Shown: in pieces, positions 33,822 through 41,408 of the stretch
Layout of the letters: each line of letters begins with the position of its first letter
Position numbering within the stretch: position 1 is the stretch's first letter
Source: Pelagibacteraceae bacterium AG-325-E23
Lineage (GTDB): Bacteria > Pseudomonadota > Alphaproteobacteria > Pelagibacterales > Pelagibacteraceae
Assembly: GCA_003282945.1 (NCBI GenBank)
Contig: QBYG01000011.1
Coordinates: 1 to 41,408 of the forward strand
Length of the DNA: 41,408 bases
Reading direction: 5' to 3'
Program-made: the position numbers and the translations under genes
Notes under the pieces: generated by a model
The model's input: only the letters and a program-made list of their open reading frames with translations
What the model was told of the DNA's origin: nothing
The model's database searches: none

Positions 33822-35078
33822 ATGAAAAAAATGTTAATTGCTTTAATTGCGTTTGCATTCACTTCTACATCTTCTTTTGCAGGACCAAAAATTGAGGTTT
33901 TGCACTGGTGGACATCAGGTGGTGAAGCAGCTGCACTAAAAGTATTAAAAGATGATTTCGCTGCAAATGGTGGTGAATGGTTAGATATGCCTGTAACTGG
34001 TGGTGGTGGAGACGCTGCTAACGTTGCATTAAAAGCAAGAATAGTTGCGGGAGATCCTCCATCAGCTTCTCAAATTAAAGGTCCAACAATTCAAGAATAC
34101 GACCAAGAGGGTGTTGTTGCTCCTTATAATATCGATCCAATTGCTCAGTCAGAAGGTTGGGACAGTTTATTAGATCCAATGATTGCTGCAGTTCATAAAT
34201 GTCAAGACAACAGCGGTCCATATTGTGCTGCTCCAGTAAACATTCATAGAATTGATTGGATGTGGGCAAACAAAGCAGTATTCGATGCTAATGGAATTTC
34301 AGTTCCTACATCTTGGGATGAATTAAATGCAGCAGCAGAAAAACTTCAAGCTGCAGGAATTATTCCTTTTGCGCATGGTGGTCAAGCTTGGCAAGACGCA
34401 ACAGTCTTCGAAGCAGTAGCTATGGGTATTGGTGGAAATAACTATTATAAAAACTGTTATGTAGATCTTAAAGAAACTTGTTTAAGAAGCGAGACAACTG
34501 TAAAAGTTTTTGATCAAATGAGAAAACTTCAAGGTTTTACTGATGAAGGTAGCCCAGGAAGAGACTGGAACGTTGCTACTGGAATGGTTATTGAAGGAAA
34601 AGCTGGTTTCCAAATTATGGGTGACTGGGCAAAAGGTGAATTTACTGCTGCTGGAAAAGTACCAGGCGTAGATTACTATTGTGCTGCAACTCCGTCTAAT
34701 AATGGATACCTATACAATGTAGATAGCTTTATATTCTACAAAACAAGTGACCCAGACAAACAAGAAGGTCAAAAATTATTAGCTAAATTAATGATGGGTA
34801 AGAACTTCCAAAAAGTTTTCAACCTATACAAAGGATCAATCCCAGCACGTTTAGACGTACCTATGGATGAATTTGATAAATGTGCAAAAACATCAAATTC
34901 TGACATCAAAACTGCAGGAGCAAGTGGTGGATTAGTACCAAGTTTTGCTCACGGAATGGCACAAGGTAATACTATGAAAGCTGCTTTACAAGATGTGATC
35001 ACAGAACATTTTAATTCTGATATGTCTTCTGTTGATGCAGCAAATGCTTTGGCTGATTCAGTTTTAGATAATATGTAA
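33822..35078 (+). CDS. CUT1 periplasmic sugar-binding protein (glucose/mannose type)
   Basis: A 418-residue family 1 extracellular solute-binding protein. The signal peptide is about residues 1-20, cleaved at SFA/GP. VLHWWTSGGEAAALKVLKDD at the mature N-terminus and NIHRIDWMWANKAVFDANGI are characteristic of the GtsA-type glucose/mannose binding proteins of Proteobacteria; SFIFYKTSD and SIPARLDVP occur near the C-terminus. Several cysteines (two near 128-134, two in the NCYVDLKETC segment) could form periplasmic disulfides. It is first in its operon, with a good promoter upstream and a terminator hairpin directly after it. Confidence 0.94.
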   Translation: MKKMLIALIAFAFTSTSSFAGPKIEVLHWWTSGGEAAALKVLKDDFAANGGEWLDMPVTGGGGDAANVALKARIVAGDPPSASQIKGPTIQEYDQEGVVAPYNIDPIAQSEGWDSLLDPMIAAVHKCQDNSGPYCAAPVNIHRIDWMWANKAVFDANGISVPTSWDELNAAAEKLQAAGIIPFAHGGQAWQDATVFEAVAMGIGGNNYYKNCYVDLKETCLRSETTVKVFDQMRKLQGFTDEGSPGRDWNVATGMVIEGKAGFQIMGDWAKGEFTAAGKVPGVDYYCAATPSNNGYLYNVDSFIFYKTSDPDKQEGQKLLAKLMMGKNFQKVFNLYKGSIPARLDVPMDEFDKCAKTSNSDIKTAGASGGLVPSFAHGMAQGNTMKAALQDVITEHFNSDMSSVDAANALADSVLDNM

Positions 35079-35091
35079 AAATATAAAAATT

Positions 35092-35125
35092 AAGGCCACC
35101 TAAAGTTTAGGTGGCCTTTTTTTTT
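35092..35125 (+). terminator. Strong intrinsic terminator/attenuator after the CUT1 binding-protein gene
   Basis: An 11-base perfect stem AAGGCCACCTA/TAGGTGGCCTT (35092-35102 and 35108-35118) with a five-base loop is followed by a T run ending at 35125. It lies between the binding-protein gene and the two permease genes on the same strand, so partial termination would lower permease expression relative to the binding protein. Confidence 0.9.
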
Positions 35126-35149
35126 AATCAAAATTAGAAAATATTTATA

Positions 35150-36025
35150 ATGCTCAAGTGGTTAGAAAAAAACCTACCTAAAATCGTAATGGCTCCAGCT
35201 GTTGGATTAATTGGTTGGTTTGTCTATGGTTTTGTGCTTTGGACTTTATATATATCTTTTACAAATTCTAAAATTTTACCCAAATACGAGCTTTGGGGAG
35301 TAGGTCAATATGTTAAGCTTTGGGGTTCTAGAAAATGGCTTATTGCAGTAGACAATTTACTTATTTTCACAGCTTTGTTCTTAATTTTTTGTGTTGTGAT
35401 CGGAATTATTCTTGCAATATTTTTAGATCAAAAAATTAGGGCTGAAGGTGTCTTAAGAACTATTTACCTATACCCTATGGCTTTATCTTTCATAGTTACT
35501 GGAACTGCTTGGAAATGGATTTTAAATCCAACACTTGGTATCCAAAAAATGTTTATCGACTGGGGTTTTGAAAACTTTACATTTGATTGGCTGGTCAATC
35601 GAGAAATGGCAATCTACACCATTGTGATTGCAGGTGTTTGGCAATCAGCTGGATTTGTAATGGCATTATTTCTGGCTGGATTGAGATCCGTTGAAGATGA
35701 AATTGTTAAAGCAGCTAAAATAGATGGTGCAAATTTATTCACAGTTTATTGGAAAATTTTACTTCCTATGATGAGGCCAGTCTTTTTTACGAGTTTTGTC
35801 ATTTTAGTTCACATTTCTATAAAAAGTTATGATCTTATAGTTGCACTAACTCAAGGTGGACCAGGTATATCCACAACTATGCCTGCTTTATATATGACTC
35901 AAACTGCATTCCACAAAAGCCAAGTTGGTTTATCAGCTGCAAGTGCAATTATGATGTTTATGGCTGTAGCGGCAGTAATTATCCCATATTTATATTCTGA
36001 GTTAAGGAGAGAAAATGCAAGATAA
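35150..36025 (+). CDS. CUT1 sugar ABC transporter permease (first, MalF-like)
   Basis: A 291-residue inner-membrane subunit with six main helices. The EAA loop that docks the ATPase reads EIVKAAKIDGANLFTVYWKI followed by LLPMMRP. TQGGPGISTTMPALYMTQTAF near the C-terminus is typical of the glucose-type CUT1 permeases. It lacks the long periplasmic insertion of E. coli MalF, as expected for this subgroup. Its stop overlaps the second permease gene by 11 bases, indicating translational coupling. Confidence 0.93.
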   Translation: MLKWLEKNLPKIVMAPAVGLIGWFVYGFVLWTLYISFTNSKILPKYELWGVGQYVKLWGSRKWLIAVDNLLIFTALFLIFCVVIGIILAIFLDQKIRAEGVLRTIYLYPMALSFIVTGTAWKWILNPTLGIQKMFIDWGFENFTFDWLVNREMAIYTIVIAGVWQSAGFVMALFLAGLRSVEDEIVKAAKIDGANLFTVYWKILLPMMRPVFFTSFVILVHISIKSYDLIVALTQGGPGISTTMPALYMTQTAFHKSQVGLSAASAIMMFMAVAAVIIPYLYSELRRENAR

Positions 36026-36917
36026 GTTACAGGCTTCATACAAACAACTTGAAATGAAGTCAAAATATACAAACATGTTTTTGAGATGGTTTTTGTATTT
36101 TGCTTTAATACTTTTCGCACTATATTTTATTTTTCCATTATACGTAATGGTAGTAACTTCATTAAAAACTATGGAGGAAATTCGTCAAGGAACACTTTTA
36201 ACATGGCCAAGCGGATTAAATTTTGACTCCTGGGCAGTTGCATGGGGAGGTAGAGGATATGGAGCAGGTGATACATTTTTAAGACCATATTTTTGGAATT
36301 CATTCAAGATGGTTATACCAGCTGTATTTTTTTCCACATTTATAGGAGCCATGACTGGATATGTTTTAACAAAATGGAGATTTAAAGGAGATCAATGGGT
36401 TTTTCTTTTTTTATTATTTGGATGTTTTATTCCATTTCAGGCAATTTTGTTACCAATGGCAAGAACTCTTGGAGTTTTAGGAATATCAAATTCTATAATA
36501 GGACTAGTATTAGTCCATACTGTTTATGGAATTCCATTCACAACTTTGTTTTTTAGAAATTACTATATTTCTGTTCCTACAGAATTAGTAAAAGCTGCAC
36601 GAATTGATGGAGCTGGTTTCTTTAAAATATTTTTTAAAATTTTACTTCCAATTTCAGCACCCATTATTGTTGTGACTGTTATTTGGCAATTTACTCAAAT
36701 TTGGAACGACTTTTTGTTTGGATCAACTTTTTCATTTGGAAAGGCAGCACCAATTCAAGTTGCTTTAAATAACATGGTTTTATCAAGCACAAGTGTTAAA
36801 GAATATAACGTAGACATGGCATCTGCTATAATTGCAGGTATACCAACACTTATTGTTTATGTTTTAGCTGGTAAATATTTTATTAGAGGATTAACTTCAG
36901 GAGCAGTGAAAGGATAA
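36015..36917 (+). CDS. CUT1 sugar ABC transporter permease (second, MalG-like)
   Basis: A 300-residue permease with six helices; the EAA loop is ELVKAARIDGAGFFKIFFKI followed by LLPISAP. VMVVTSLKTMEEIRQG after the first helix and WNDFLFGSTFS near the end are usual for MalG-type subunits. AAGGAG five bases before the ATG at 36015 supports this start despite the 11-base overlap with the previous gene. The ATPase gene follows after two bases. Confidence 0.93.
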   Translation: MQDKLQASYKQLEMKSKYTNMFLRWFLYFALILFALYFIFPLYVMVVTSLKTMEEIRQGTLLTWPSGLNFDSWAVAWGGRGYGAGDTFLRPYFWNSFKMVIPAVFFSTFIGAMTGYVLTKWRFKGDQWVFLFLLFGCFIPFQAILLPMARTLGVLGISNSIIGLVLVHTVYGIPFTTLFFRNYYISVPTELVKAARIDGAGFFKIFFKILLPISAPIIVVTVIWQFTQIWNDFLFGSTFSFGKAAPIQVALNNMVLSSTSVKEYNVDMASAIIAGIPTLIVYVLAGKYFIRGLTSGAVKG

Positions 36918-36919
36918 TA

Positions 36920-38014
36920 ATGAAAACATTAAGAATTGAGGAATTATCAAAAAACTTTGGATCTACTGAAGTTTTAAGAAAAATTAATCTAGAGATAGAT
37001 GAAGGGAATTTCTTAGTTCTTTTAGGCCCTTCAGGCTGTGGTAAATCAACTTTGCTAAACATTATTGCAGGATTAGAAACTATTAATGAAGGTAATGTTC
37101 ATATTGATGATTATAATGTAAGTAAAGTAGAGCCAAAAGACAGAAATATTGCAATGGTATTTCAGTCGTATGCTTTGTACCCGTCAATGAACGTGCGTGA
37201 GAACATGATTTTTGGACTTAAACAAGCAAAAGTTTCAAAAGAGAAAATAGAAGAACAGCTAGAAAAAGTATCAAGATTTTTACAGGTAGATGCATTGTTA
37301 GAGAGAAAACCTTCACAGTTATCAGGGGGGCAAAGACAACGTGTAGCAATTGGTAGAGCGCTTGTGAGAGAACCAAGAATATTTTTATTTGATGAACCTT
37401 TATCTAATTTAGATGCAAAATTAAGAGTTGAGATGAGACGAGAAATAAAAAAACTTCATCAACAACTTAAAACAACAGTAGTTTATGTAACGCACGATCA
37501 AACTGAGGCAATGAGTTTAGGTACAAATATTGCAATCATGAATCACGGTGTAATTCAACAAAATGATACTCCAGAAAATATTTACAATAAACCTAGCAAT
37601 ACCTTTGTTGCAGATTTTATTGGATCTCCTTCAATGAATTTAATTAAAGGAAATCTTAAAGAAAGTTCTAATAAAATTTCATTTATTGCTAATGGTTCCA
37701 ATGTTGAAATTCCAATTAATGGATATAACTTCAATGAAAAATCTAATTTAAATAATAAAGAAGTTTTTTTTGGAATTAGACCAGAACATATATTCTTTAA
37801 AAAATCTAATGAAAGTGATTTTGAGATTACTTTAAAAGCTGATTTAAGTGAGTATATAGGTCATGAGCAGATAATGACATTTGATTATGAAAACCAAGAA
37901 GTATTAGCTAAATTTCCCTCAACAATAAAAATTGAGCTAGCAAAAAATACAAATTTATTTTTTGATTTAACGCAAATTTCATTATTTGATGCTAAAACTG
38001 AAGAGAGGATATAA
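36920..38014 (+). CDS. CUT1 sugar ABC transporter ATPase (MalK/UgpC type)
   Basis: A 364-residue ATPase with Walker A GPSGCGKST (36-44), signature LSGGQRQRVAIGRAL (from 134) and Walker B ending LFDEP (to 160), then LSNLDAKLR. A C-terminal TOBE/MalK-type regulatory domain covers roughly 235-360, including FFGIRPEHI. It should power the two permeases upstream. MalK-type ATPases are sometimes shared between importers, but here it sits in a complete operon. The SDR gene starts at the base after its stop. Confidence 0.95.
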   Translation: MKTLRIEELSKNFGSTEVLRKINLEIDEGNFLVLLGPSGCGKSTLLNIIAGLETINEGNVHIDDYNVSKVEPKDRNIAMVFQSYALYPSMNVRENMIFGLKQAKVSKEKIEEQLEKVSRFLQVDALLERKPSQLSGGQRQRVAIGRALVREPRIFLFDEPLSNLDAKLRVEMRREIKKLHQQLKTTVVYVTHDQTEAMSLGTNIAIMNHGVIQQNDTPENIYNKPSNTFVADFIGSPSMNLIKGNLKESSNKISFIANGSNVEIPINGYNFNEKSNLNNKEVFFGIRPEHIFFKKSNESDFEITLKADLSEYIGHEQIMTFDYENQEVLAKFPSTIKIELAKNTNLFFDLTQISLFDAKTEERI

Positions 38015-38776
38015 ATGAAAGTAAAATATTTTGACTTAAAAAACAAAAACGTTTTTATTACAGGTGGTGGTTCAGGAATAGGTGCTTCAATAGTTGAACA
38101 TTTTTGTGAACAGGAATGCGATGTATATTTTGTTGATATAAATAGAAATGAGTCAAATAAATTAATTAAAAATCTTAAAAAAAGAGGTCTTAAAGCACCT
38201 CATTTTATTGAATGTAATCTTATTAAAATCAAAAAATTACAAACTATCATTCAAAAAATAATTAAATCAAAAGGTCCTATCGATATTTTAATCAATAATG
38301 CAGCTAATGATGACCGACACTCCACAGATCAAGTAGATGAAAAATATTGGAATAATAGAATGGATGTGAATTTAAAACATTTTTTCTTTACAATTAAAGC
38401 GGTTTTAAAAGGAATGATTAAAAATAAGGGTGGTGCTATTGTAAATTTAAGTTCAGTTTCATGGATGTTGGGTGAGGGTGATAAAGTAGCTTACGAGACA
38501 GCAAAGTCAGCTGTTATTGGATTGACTAGATCTTTTGCTAGAGAGTTTGGCAAATATAATATTAGATGTAACTCAGTTACACCAGGATCAATTGCTACCG
38601 AGAGACAAATAAAGCATTGGTTAACTCCAAAGTATAAAAAATTTATTCTTGATAAACAATGTTTGAAGAGACAACTAACGCCTGATGATGTAGCAAGTTT
38701 AGTTGTTCATCTTTCCTCAGATGTATCTTCAGGATGTACAAAACAAAACTTTATCATAGACGCTGGTATCACTTAA
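38015..38776 (+). CDS. SDR sugar 1-dehydrogenase (xylose/arabinose/galactose type)
   Basis: A 253-residue SDR. The cofactor motif is ITGGGSGIG (15-23), and the catalytic residues are Ser147, Tyr160 and Lys164 (YETAK). NNAANDDRH (94-102), SSVSWMLG and YETAKSAVIGLTR closely resemble, from memory, the Caulobacter NAD-dependent xylose dehydrogenase XylB and related aldose 1-dehydrogenases, which produce sugar lactones. The gene abuts the CUT1 ATPase gene with no gap, so the imported sugar is a likely substrate. The precise aldose cannot be read from the sequence. Confidence 0.87.
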   Translation: MKVKYFDLKNKNVFITGGGSGIGASIVEHFCEQECDVYFVDINRNESNKLIKNLKKRGLKAPHFIECNLIKIKKLQTIIQKIIKSKGPIDILINNAANDDRHSTDQVDEKYWNNRMDVNLKHFFFTIKAVLKGMIKNKGGAIVNLSSVSWMLGEGDKVAYETAKSAVIGLTRSFAREFGKYNIRCNSVTPGSIATERQIKHWLTPKYKKFILDKQCLKRQLTPDDVASLVVHLSSDVSSGCTKQNFIIDAGIT

Positions 38777-38787
38777 AATTTATATAA

Positions 38788-39828
38788 GTGCCTAAAAAAA
38801 TTCAAATATCAGTTGTTGGAATAGGTTTAATGGGACTACAACATATTAAAGCTATTCAAAAATCAAAATTTGCGTCTTTACATTCTATTGTTGAAATAAA
38901 AAAAACTGGGGTAGAGTTATCAAATAAATTTAAAGTACCACTATATAAAGATATCAAAATTTTATTAGAAAAGAACAAGCCCGATGCGGTGATAGTTGCT
39001 ACTCCCAATATTTTGCACGAAACTGATACAATAAAATTTTTAAAATCAAAAATACCTGTTTTATTAGAGAAACCAATTTCAGATAATATTAAATCTGCAA
39101 AAAAAATCATTAGTAGTGCAAGGTCAAATAGAACCTCATTATTAATAGGATATCACAGACGGCATAATTCAATTGTTAATAATGTAAAAAAAATAATAGA
39201 AAATAAAAAACTTGGAAAAATAGTATCTGTAAATATTTTATGTTGGCTATATAAACATAAAAAATATTTTAATGAAAAATGGAGAGTAACCGAGGGTGGC
39301 GGCCCATTAGGTATTAACTTAGTTCATGATATCGATATGATTTGTTATTTACTTGGTCCTGTTAATTATGTTCAGGCATTTAAATCAAATAGTATTAGAA
39401 AACATAAGGTTGAGGATACTGCTTCAGTAAATTTATTTTTTAAATCTGGAACCTTATGTACTCTAAACGTATCTGATACCATAGTCTCACCATGGAGCTA
39501 CGAATTAACAGCAGGTGAAAATCCTACCTATCCAATAACTGACCAATCTTCTTATTTTATTGGAGGAACCAAAGGTTCTCTTCAATTCCCGAATTTAAAG
39601 TTATGGCACTACAAAAAAGAAAGAAGTTGGTGGAACAATATTTATAATAATAAAATTAAAGTTCAAAAAAGTAATAAAACTCTAATTAATCAGATTGATC
39701 ACTTTTCAAAAGTAGTTATGAAAAAAGAAAAACCCAAAGTGACTGGTAAAGATGGTTTAAATTCTTTAGTAATTTTTGACGCAATAAATAAAAGTTCTAA
39801 ATCAGGTAAAAAAATAAGAATTAGTTAA
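38788..39828 (+). CDS. Gfo/Idh/MocA-family oxidoreductase (GTG start)
   Basis: A 346-residue family member starting with GTG at 38788. GIGLMG (11-16) binds the nucleotide, EKP is at 94-96, and His180 in GINLVHDIDM is the likely catalytic histidine. The aspartate of the usual D-x3-H is Ile176 here, as in the subgroup with an INLxHDID motif. GYHRRHNSIV matches other sugar dehydrogenases. It is the last gene of the CUT1 operon, 11 bases after the SDR, and its stop overlaps the convergent DMT transporter gene by eight bases. The substrate is unknown. Confidence 0.85.
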   Translation: MPKKIQISVVGIGLMGLQHIKAIQKSKFASLHSIVEIKKTGVELSNKFKVPLYKDIKILLEKNKPDAVIVATPNILHETDTIKFLKSKIPVLLEKPISDNIKSAKKIISSARSNRTSLLIGYHRRHNSIVNNVKKIIENKKLGKIVSVNILCWLYKHKKYFNEKWRVTEGGGPLGINLVHDIDMICYLLGPVNYVQAFKSNSIRKHKVEDTASVNLFFKSGTLCTLNVSDTIVSPWSYELTAGENPTYPITDQSSYFIGGTKGSLQFPNLKLWHYKKERSWWNNIYNNKIKVQKSNKTLINQIDHFSKVVMKKEKPKVTGKDGLNSLVIFDAINKSSKSGKKIRIS

Positions 39829-40705
39829 TTTTTTTTACCTTCTTTGTACCCTCAACTCTAATAAACAAAACTCCAAAAATTATAATTCCTATAAGACCTA
39901 TTATTTTACTTATATCGGCTGGAATCCCAAAAATTAAAAAGTTAATTATTGTTGACCATAATAATTGAGAATATTGAAAATTAGTTACAAATGATAAATT
40001 AGATAATTGAATTGCATAAATAATTATAAAATGACTTATGAAACCAAAAAATCCCATAGCAACTAAACCAACCCAATAAATATCATTTTCTATTGGCATC
40101 CAATTAAATGAAATATAAATTGTAAATATCAGAGCACCAGTAACGGCGGTGTAGAAAACTGCTGAGAAAGGCTCATTATTTCCTGAAATAAGTTTTGTAA
40201 AAAATTGATAAAGCGCCCAACATAATGGTGGCACAATAGGAAAGATTAGTTCTGGTGATAATACTTTCATGCTAGGTCCGAGAGCATAAATAATTGATCC
40301 AAAACTTAGCAACATTAATATTATACCTTTAGGTGATAATATATCTTTTAAAAAATATGCTGATAAAAGCGAAACAATTAATGGAGCGCTAAAAAAAACT
40401 ACATATATGTCAACTAAATCAAATCTTTGTAATGAGTTGAACATAAAAAATGTTGCTGTCACCATTAATAATGATCTAATAATTTGAATTTTAAAATTTC
40501 TAGTTAAATTTAGCTTTGGTTTAAAAATTACAAAATAAACACAAAGTGCAATAAAGTGAAAAAAAAATCTTCCCCAAACTGCCTGTGTAACTGGCATAAC
40601 ACTTCCTAGATATTTTGCCGTTGTATCCATACAAACAAACAAAAAAAAACCTGAAACTGATAAGAAAACAACCTTAATTAAAGAAACTTTTTTATTATCT
40701 GACAT
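39821..40705 (-). CDS. EamA/DMT-superfamily transporter
   Basis: A 294-residue membrane protein with about ten helices in two EamA repeats; FFLFVCMDTTAKYLG opens the first, and WGRFFFHFIALCVYFVIF follows. The N- and C-terminal tails are Lys-rich and probably cytoplasmic. Members of this subgroup are exporters or importers of small metabolites with few characterised examples. It lies 28 bases downstream of the UxaA/GarD-like gene on the same strand, so the two may be co-transcribed. It is only distantly similar to the DMT protein at 13487-14380. Confidence 0.85.
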   Translation of the reverse strand: MSDNKKVSLIKVVFLSVSGFFLFVCMDTTAKYLGSVMPVTQAVWGRFFFHFIALCVYFVIFKPKLNLTRNFKIQIIRSLLMVTATFFMFNSLQRFDLVDIYVVFFSAPLIVSLLSAYFLKDILSPKGIILMLLSFGSIIYALGPSMKVLSPELIFPIVPPLCWALYQFFTKLISGNNEPFSAVFYTAVTGALIFTIYISFNWMPIENDIYWVGLVAMGFFGFISHFIIIYAIQLSNLSFVTNFQYSQLLWSTIINFLIFGIPADISKIIGLIGIIIFGVLFIRVEGTKKVKKIN

Positions 40706-40733
40706 GATAATTTATGAAAAATTTTTCAAAAAA

Positions 40734-41408
40734 CTACATTACTACGCCTACTTGCCAAGGATTAAATTCCTCGTCACCGTAGCCATTAATTTCACTTTTT
40801 GATTTATTTCCTGAAGCAGTATTTACAACTAGATCAAATATTCTATTTCCAACTTTTTCAATGTCTTCTTTACCTTCTGCGATAGTCCCACAATTTATAT
40901 CCATATCTTCTTCCATTTTTTCATACATTGCAGTATTTGTTGATAATTTTAAACTTGGAACAGGTTTACATCCAAAACATGAACCTCTACCTGTTGTAAA
41001 ACATATTACATTTGCACCTGAAGCAACTTGACCTGTTACAGACACTGGGTCATACCCTGGAGAGTCCATAAAATTAAATCCTTTATTTTTTAATGGTTCT
41101 GCATATTTAAGTACATCTTCTAATATTGATTTGCCACCTTTAGCAACTGCTCCAAGTGATTTTTCTAATATTGTAGTTAAACCACCTCGTTTATTTCCTG
41201 GACCAGGATTGTTATCCATGGTGCTATTATTTATTGAAGTATAATTTTTCCACCACTTTAATCTTTCTAATAATTTATCTGCTGTTTCTTGACTGTTAGC
41301 TCTATTTATCAGTAGATGCTCAGCTCCATAAATTTCAGGTGTTTCAGATAGTATTGAGCTACCTCCTTTTTGTACTAACAAATCAGCTGCAACACCTAAA
41401 GCTGGATT
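40734..41408 (-). CDS. UxaA/GarD-family sugar-acid dehydratase, 5'-truncated by the window
   Basis: The reading frame is open to the window edge: an in-frame NPALGVAAD precedes the only start-like codon (TTG at 41381), so the gene begins beyond 41408 and about 225 C-terminal residues are visible. LLVQKGGSSILSETPEIYGA, GRGSCFGCKPVPSLKLSTNT and MDINCGTI are hallmark blocks of the catalytic C-terminal domain of altronate and galactarate dehydratases. These make 2-keto-3-deoxy sugar acids using a metal. The separate SAF-domain half of UxaA would be encoded outside the window if present. Altronate versus galactarate specificity is not decidable here. Confidence 0.88.
   Translation of the reverse strand, partial: NPALGVAADLLVQKGGSSILSETPEIYGAEHLLINRANSQETADKLLERLKWWKNYTSINNSTMDNNPGPGNKRGGLTTILEKSLGAVAKGGKSILEDVLKYAEPLKNKGFNFMDSPGYDPVSVTGQVASGANVICFTTGRGSCFGCKPVPSLKLSTNTAMYEKMEEDMDINCGTIAEGKEDIEKVGNRIFDLVVNTASGNKSKSEINGYGDEEFNPWQVGVVM

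Noticed and set aside
1-41408. CRISPR arrays, tRNA or rRNA genes, insertion sequences, integrase or phage genes
   Set aside because: No regularly spaced repeats, cloverleaf-like sequence, transposase motifs or phage families were seen; long A/T tracts are background composition.

Overview
The window looks like a piece of a streamlined, very A+T-rich alphaproteobacterial chromosome, most probably of the SAR11/Pelagibacterales type. That placement is inferred from the strong A/T codon bias, gene spacers of mostly 0-20 bases, many 1-8 base stop/start or stop/stop overlaps, and the gene content. No base composition was computed and no database was searched. No rRNA, tRNA, CRISPR array, insertion sequence, integrase or prophage gene was recognised. 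No stretch longer than 300 bases lacks a gene; the longest spacer is 226 bases (11237-11462) and holds inverted repeats and a possible 45-residue ORF.

Region 1 (1-14380) is housekeeping. It holds the C-terminal part of a large AsmA/YhdP-like envelope protein, tyrS, anmK, an alpha/beta hydrolase, and a complete SUF iron-sulfur operon (iscR-sufB-sufC-sufD-sufS-sufU-DUF59-sufA). The operon is headed by a near-consensus IscR operator overlapping a promoter. Then come type I glutamine synthetase on the other strand, a YbaK-type deacylase-like protein and a DMT exporter.

Region 2 (14388-27742) is an accessory carbon-catabolism block. It carries inositol genes (iolG-like, iolE, iolD) without recognisable iolB, iolC or iolJ. 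With them are two further Gfo/Idh/MocA dehydrogenases, two D-2-hydroxyacid dehydrogenases, a phytanoyl-CoA-dioxygenase-like protein, a ketopantoate-reductase-like protein, a DUF1907 zinc hydrolase, an HpcH/HpaI aldolase and a semialdehyde-type aldehyde dehydrogenase.

Region 3 (27765-33710) is a ribose-type (CUT2) ABC importer with a half-size ATPase, followed by an RbsD/FucU mutarotase, ribokinase, an SDR dehydrogenase and a ROK kinase that lacks the family's cysteine zinc motif.

Region 4 (33822-41408) is a second importer of the CUT1 glucose/mannose type (binding protein, two permeases, ATPase). Downstream are an SDR resembling Caulobacter xylose/arabinose 1-dehydrogenase, a fourth Gfo/Idh dehydrogenase, another DMT transporter, and a truncated UxaA/GarD-type sugar-acid dehydratase. 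Both binding-protein genes are followed at once by a strong intrinsic-terminator-like hairpin, which would favour excess binding protein.

Taken together, regions 2-4 read as an island for importing and oxidising neutral sugars and cyclitols. The parts present (aldose/polyol dehydrogenases, candidate lactonase, acid dehydratase, pyruvate-type aldolase, semialdehyde dehydrogenase) suggest an oxidative route, mostly non-phosphorylated, beside a ribokinase branch. No sugar-responsive transcription factor was recognised anywhere in the island.
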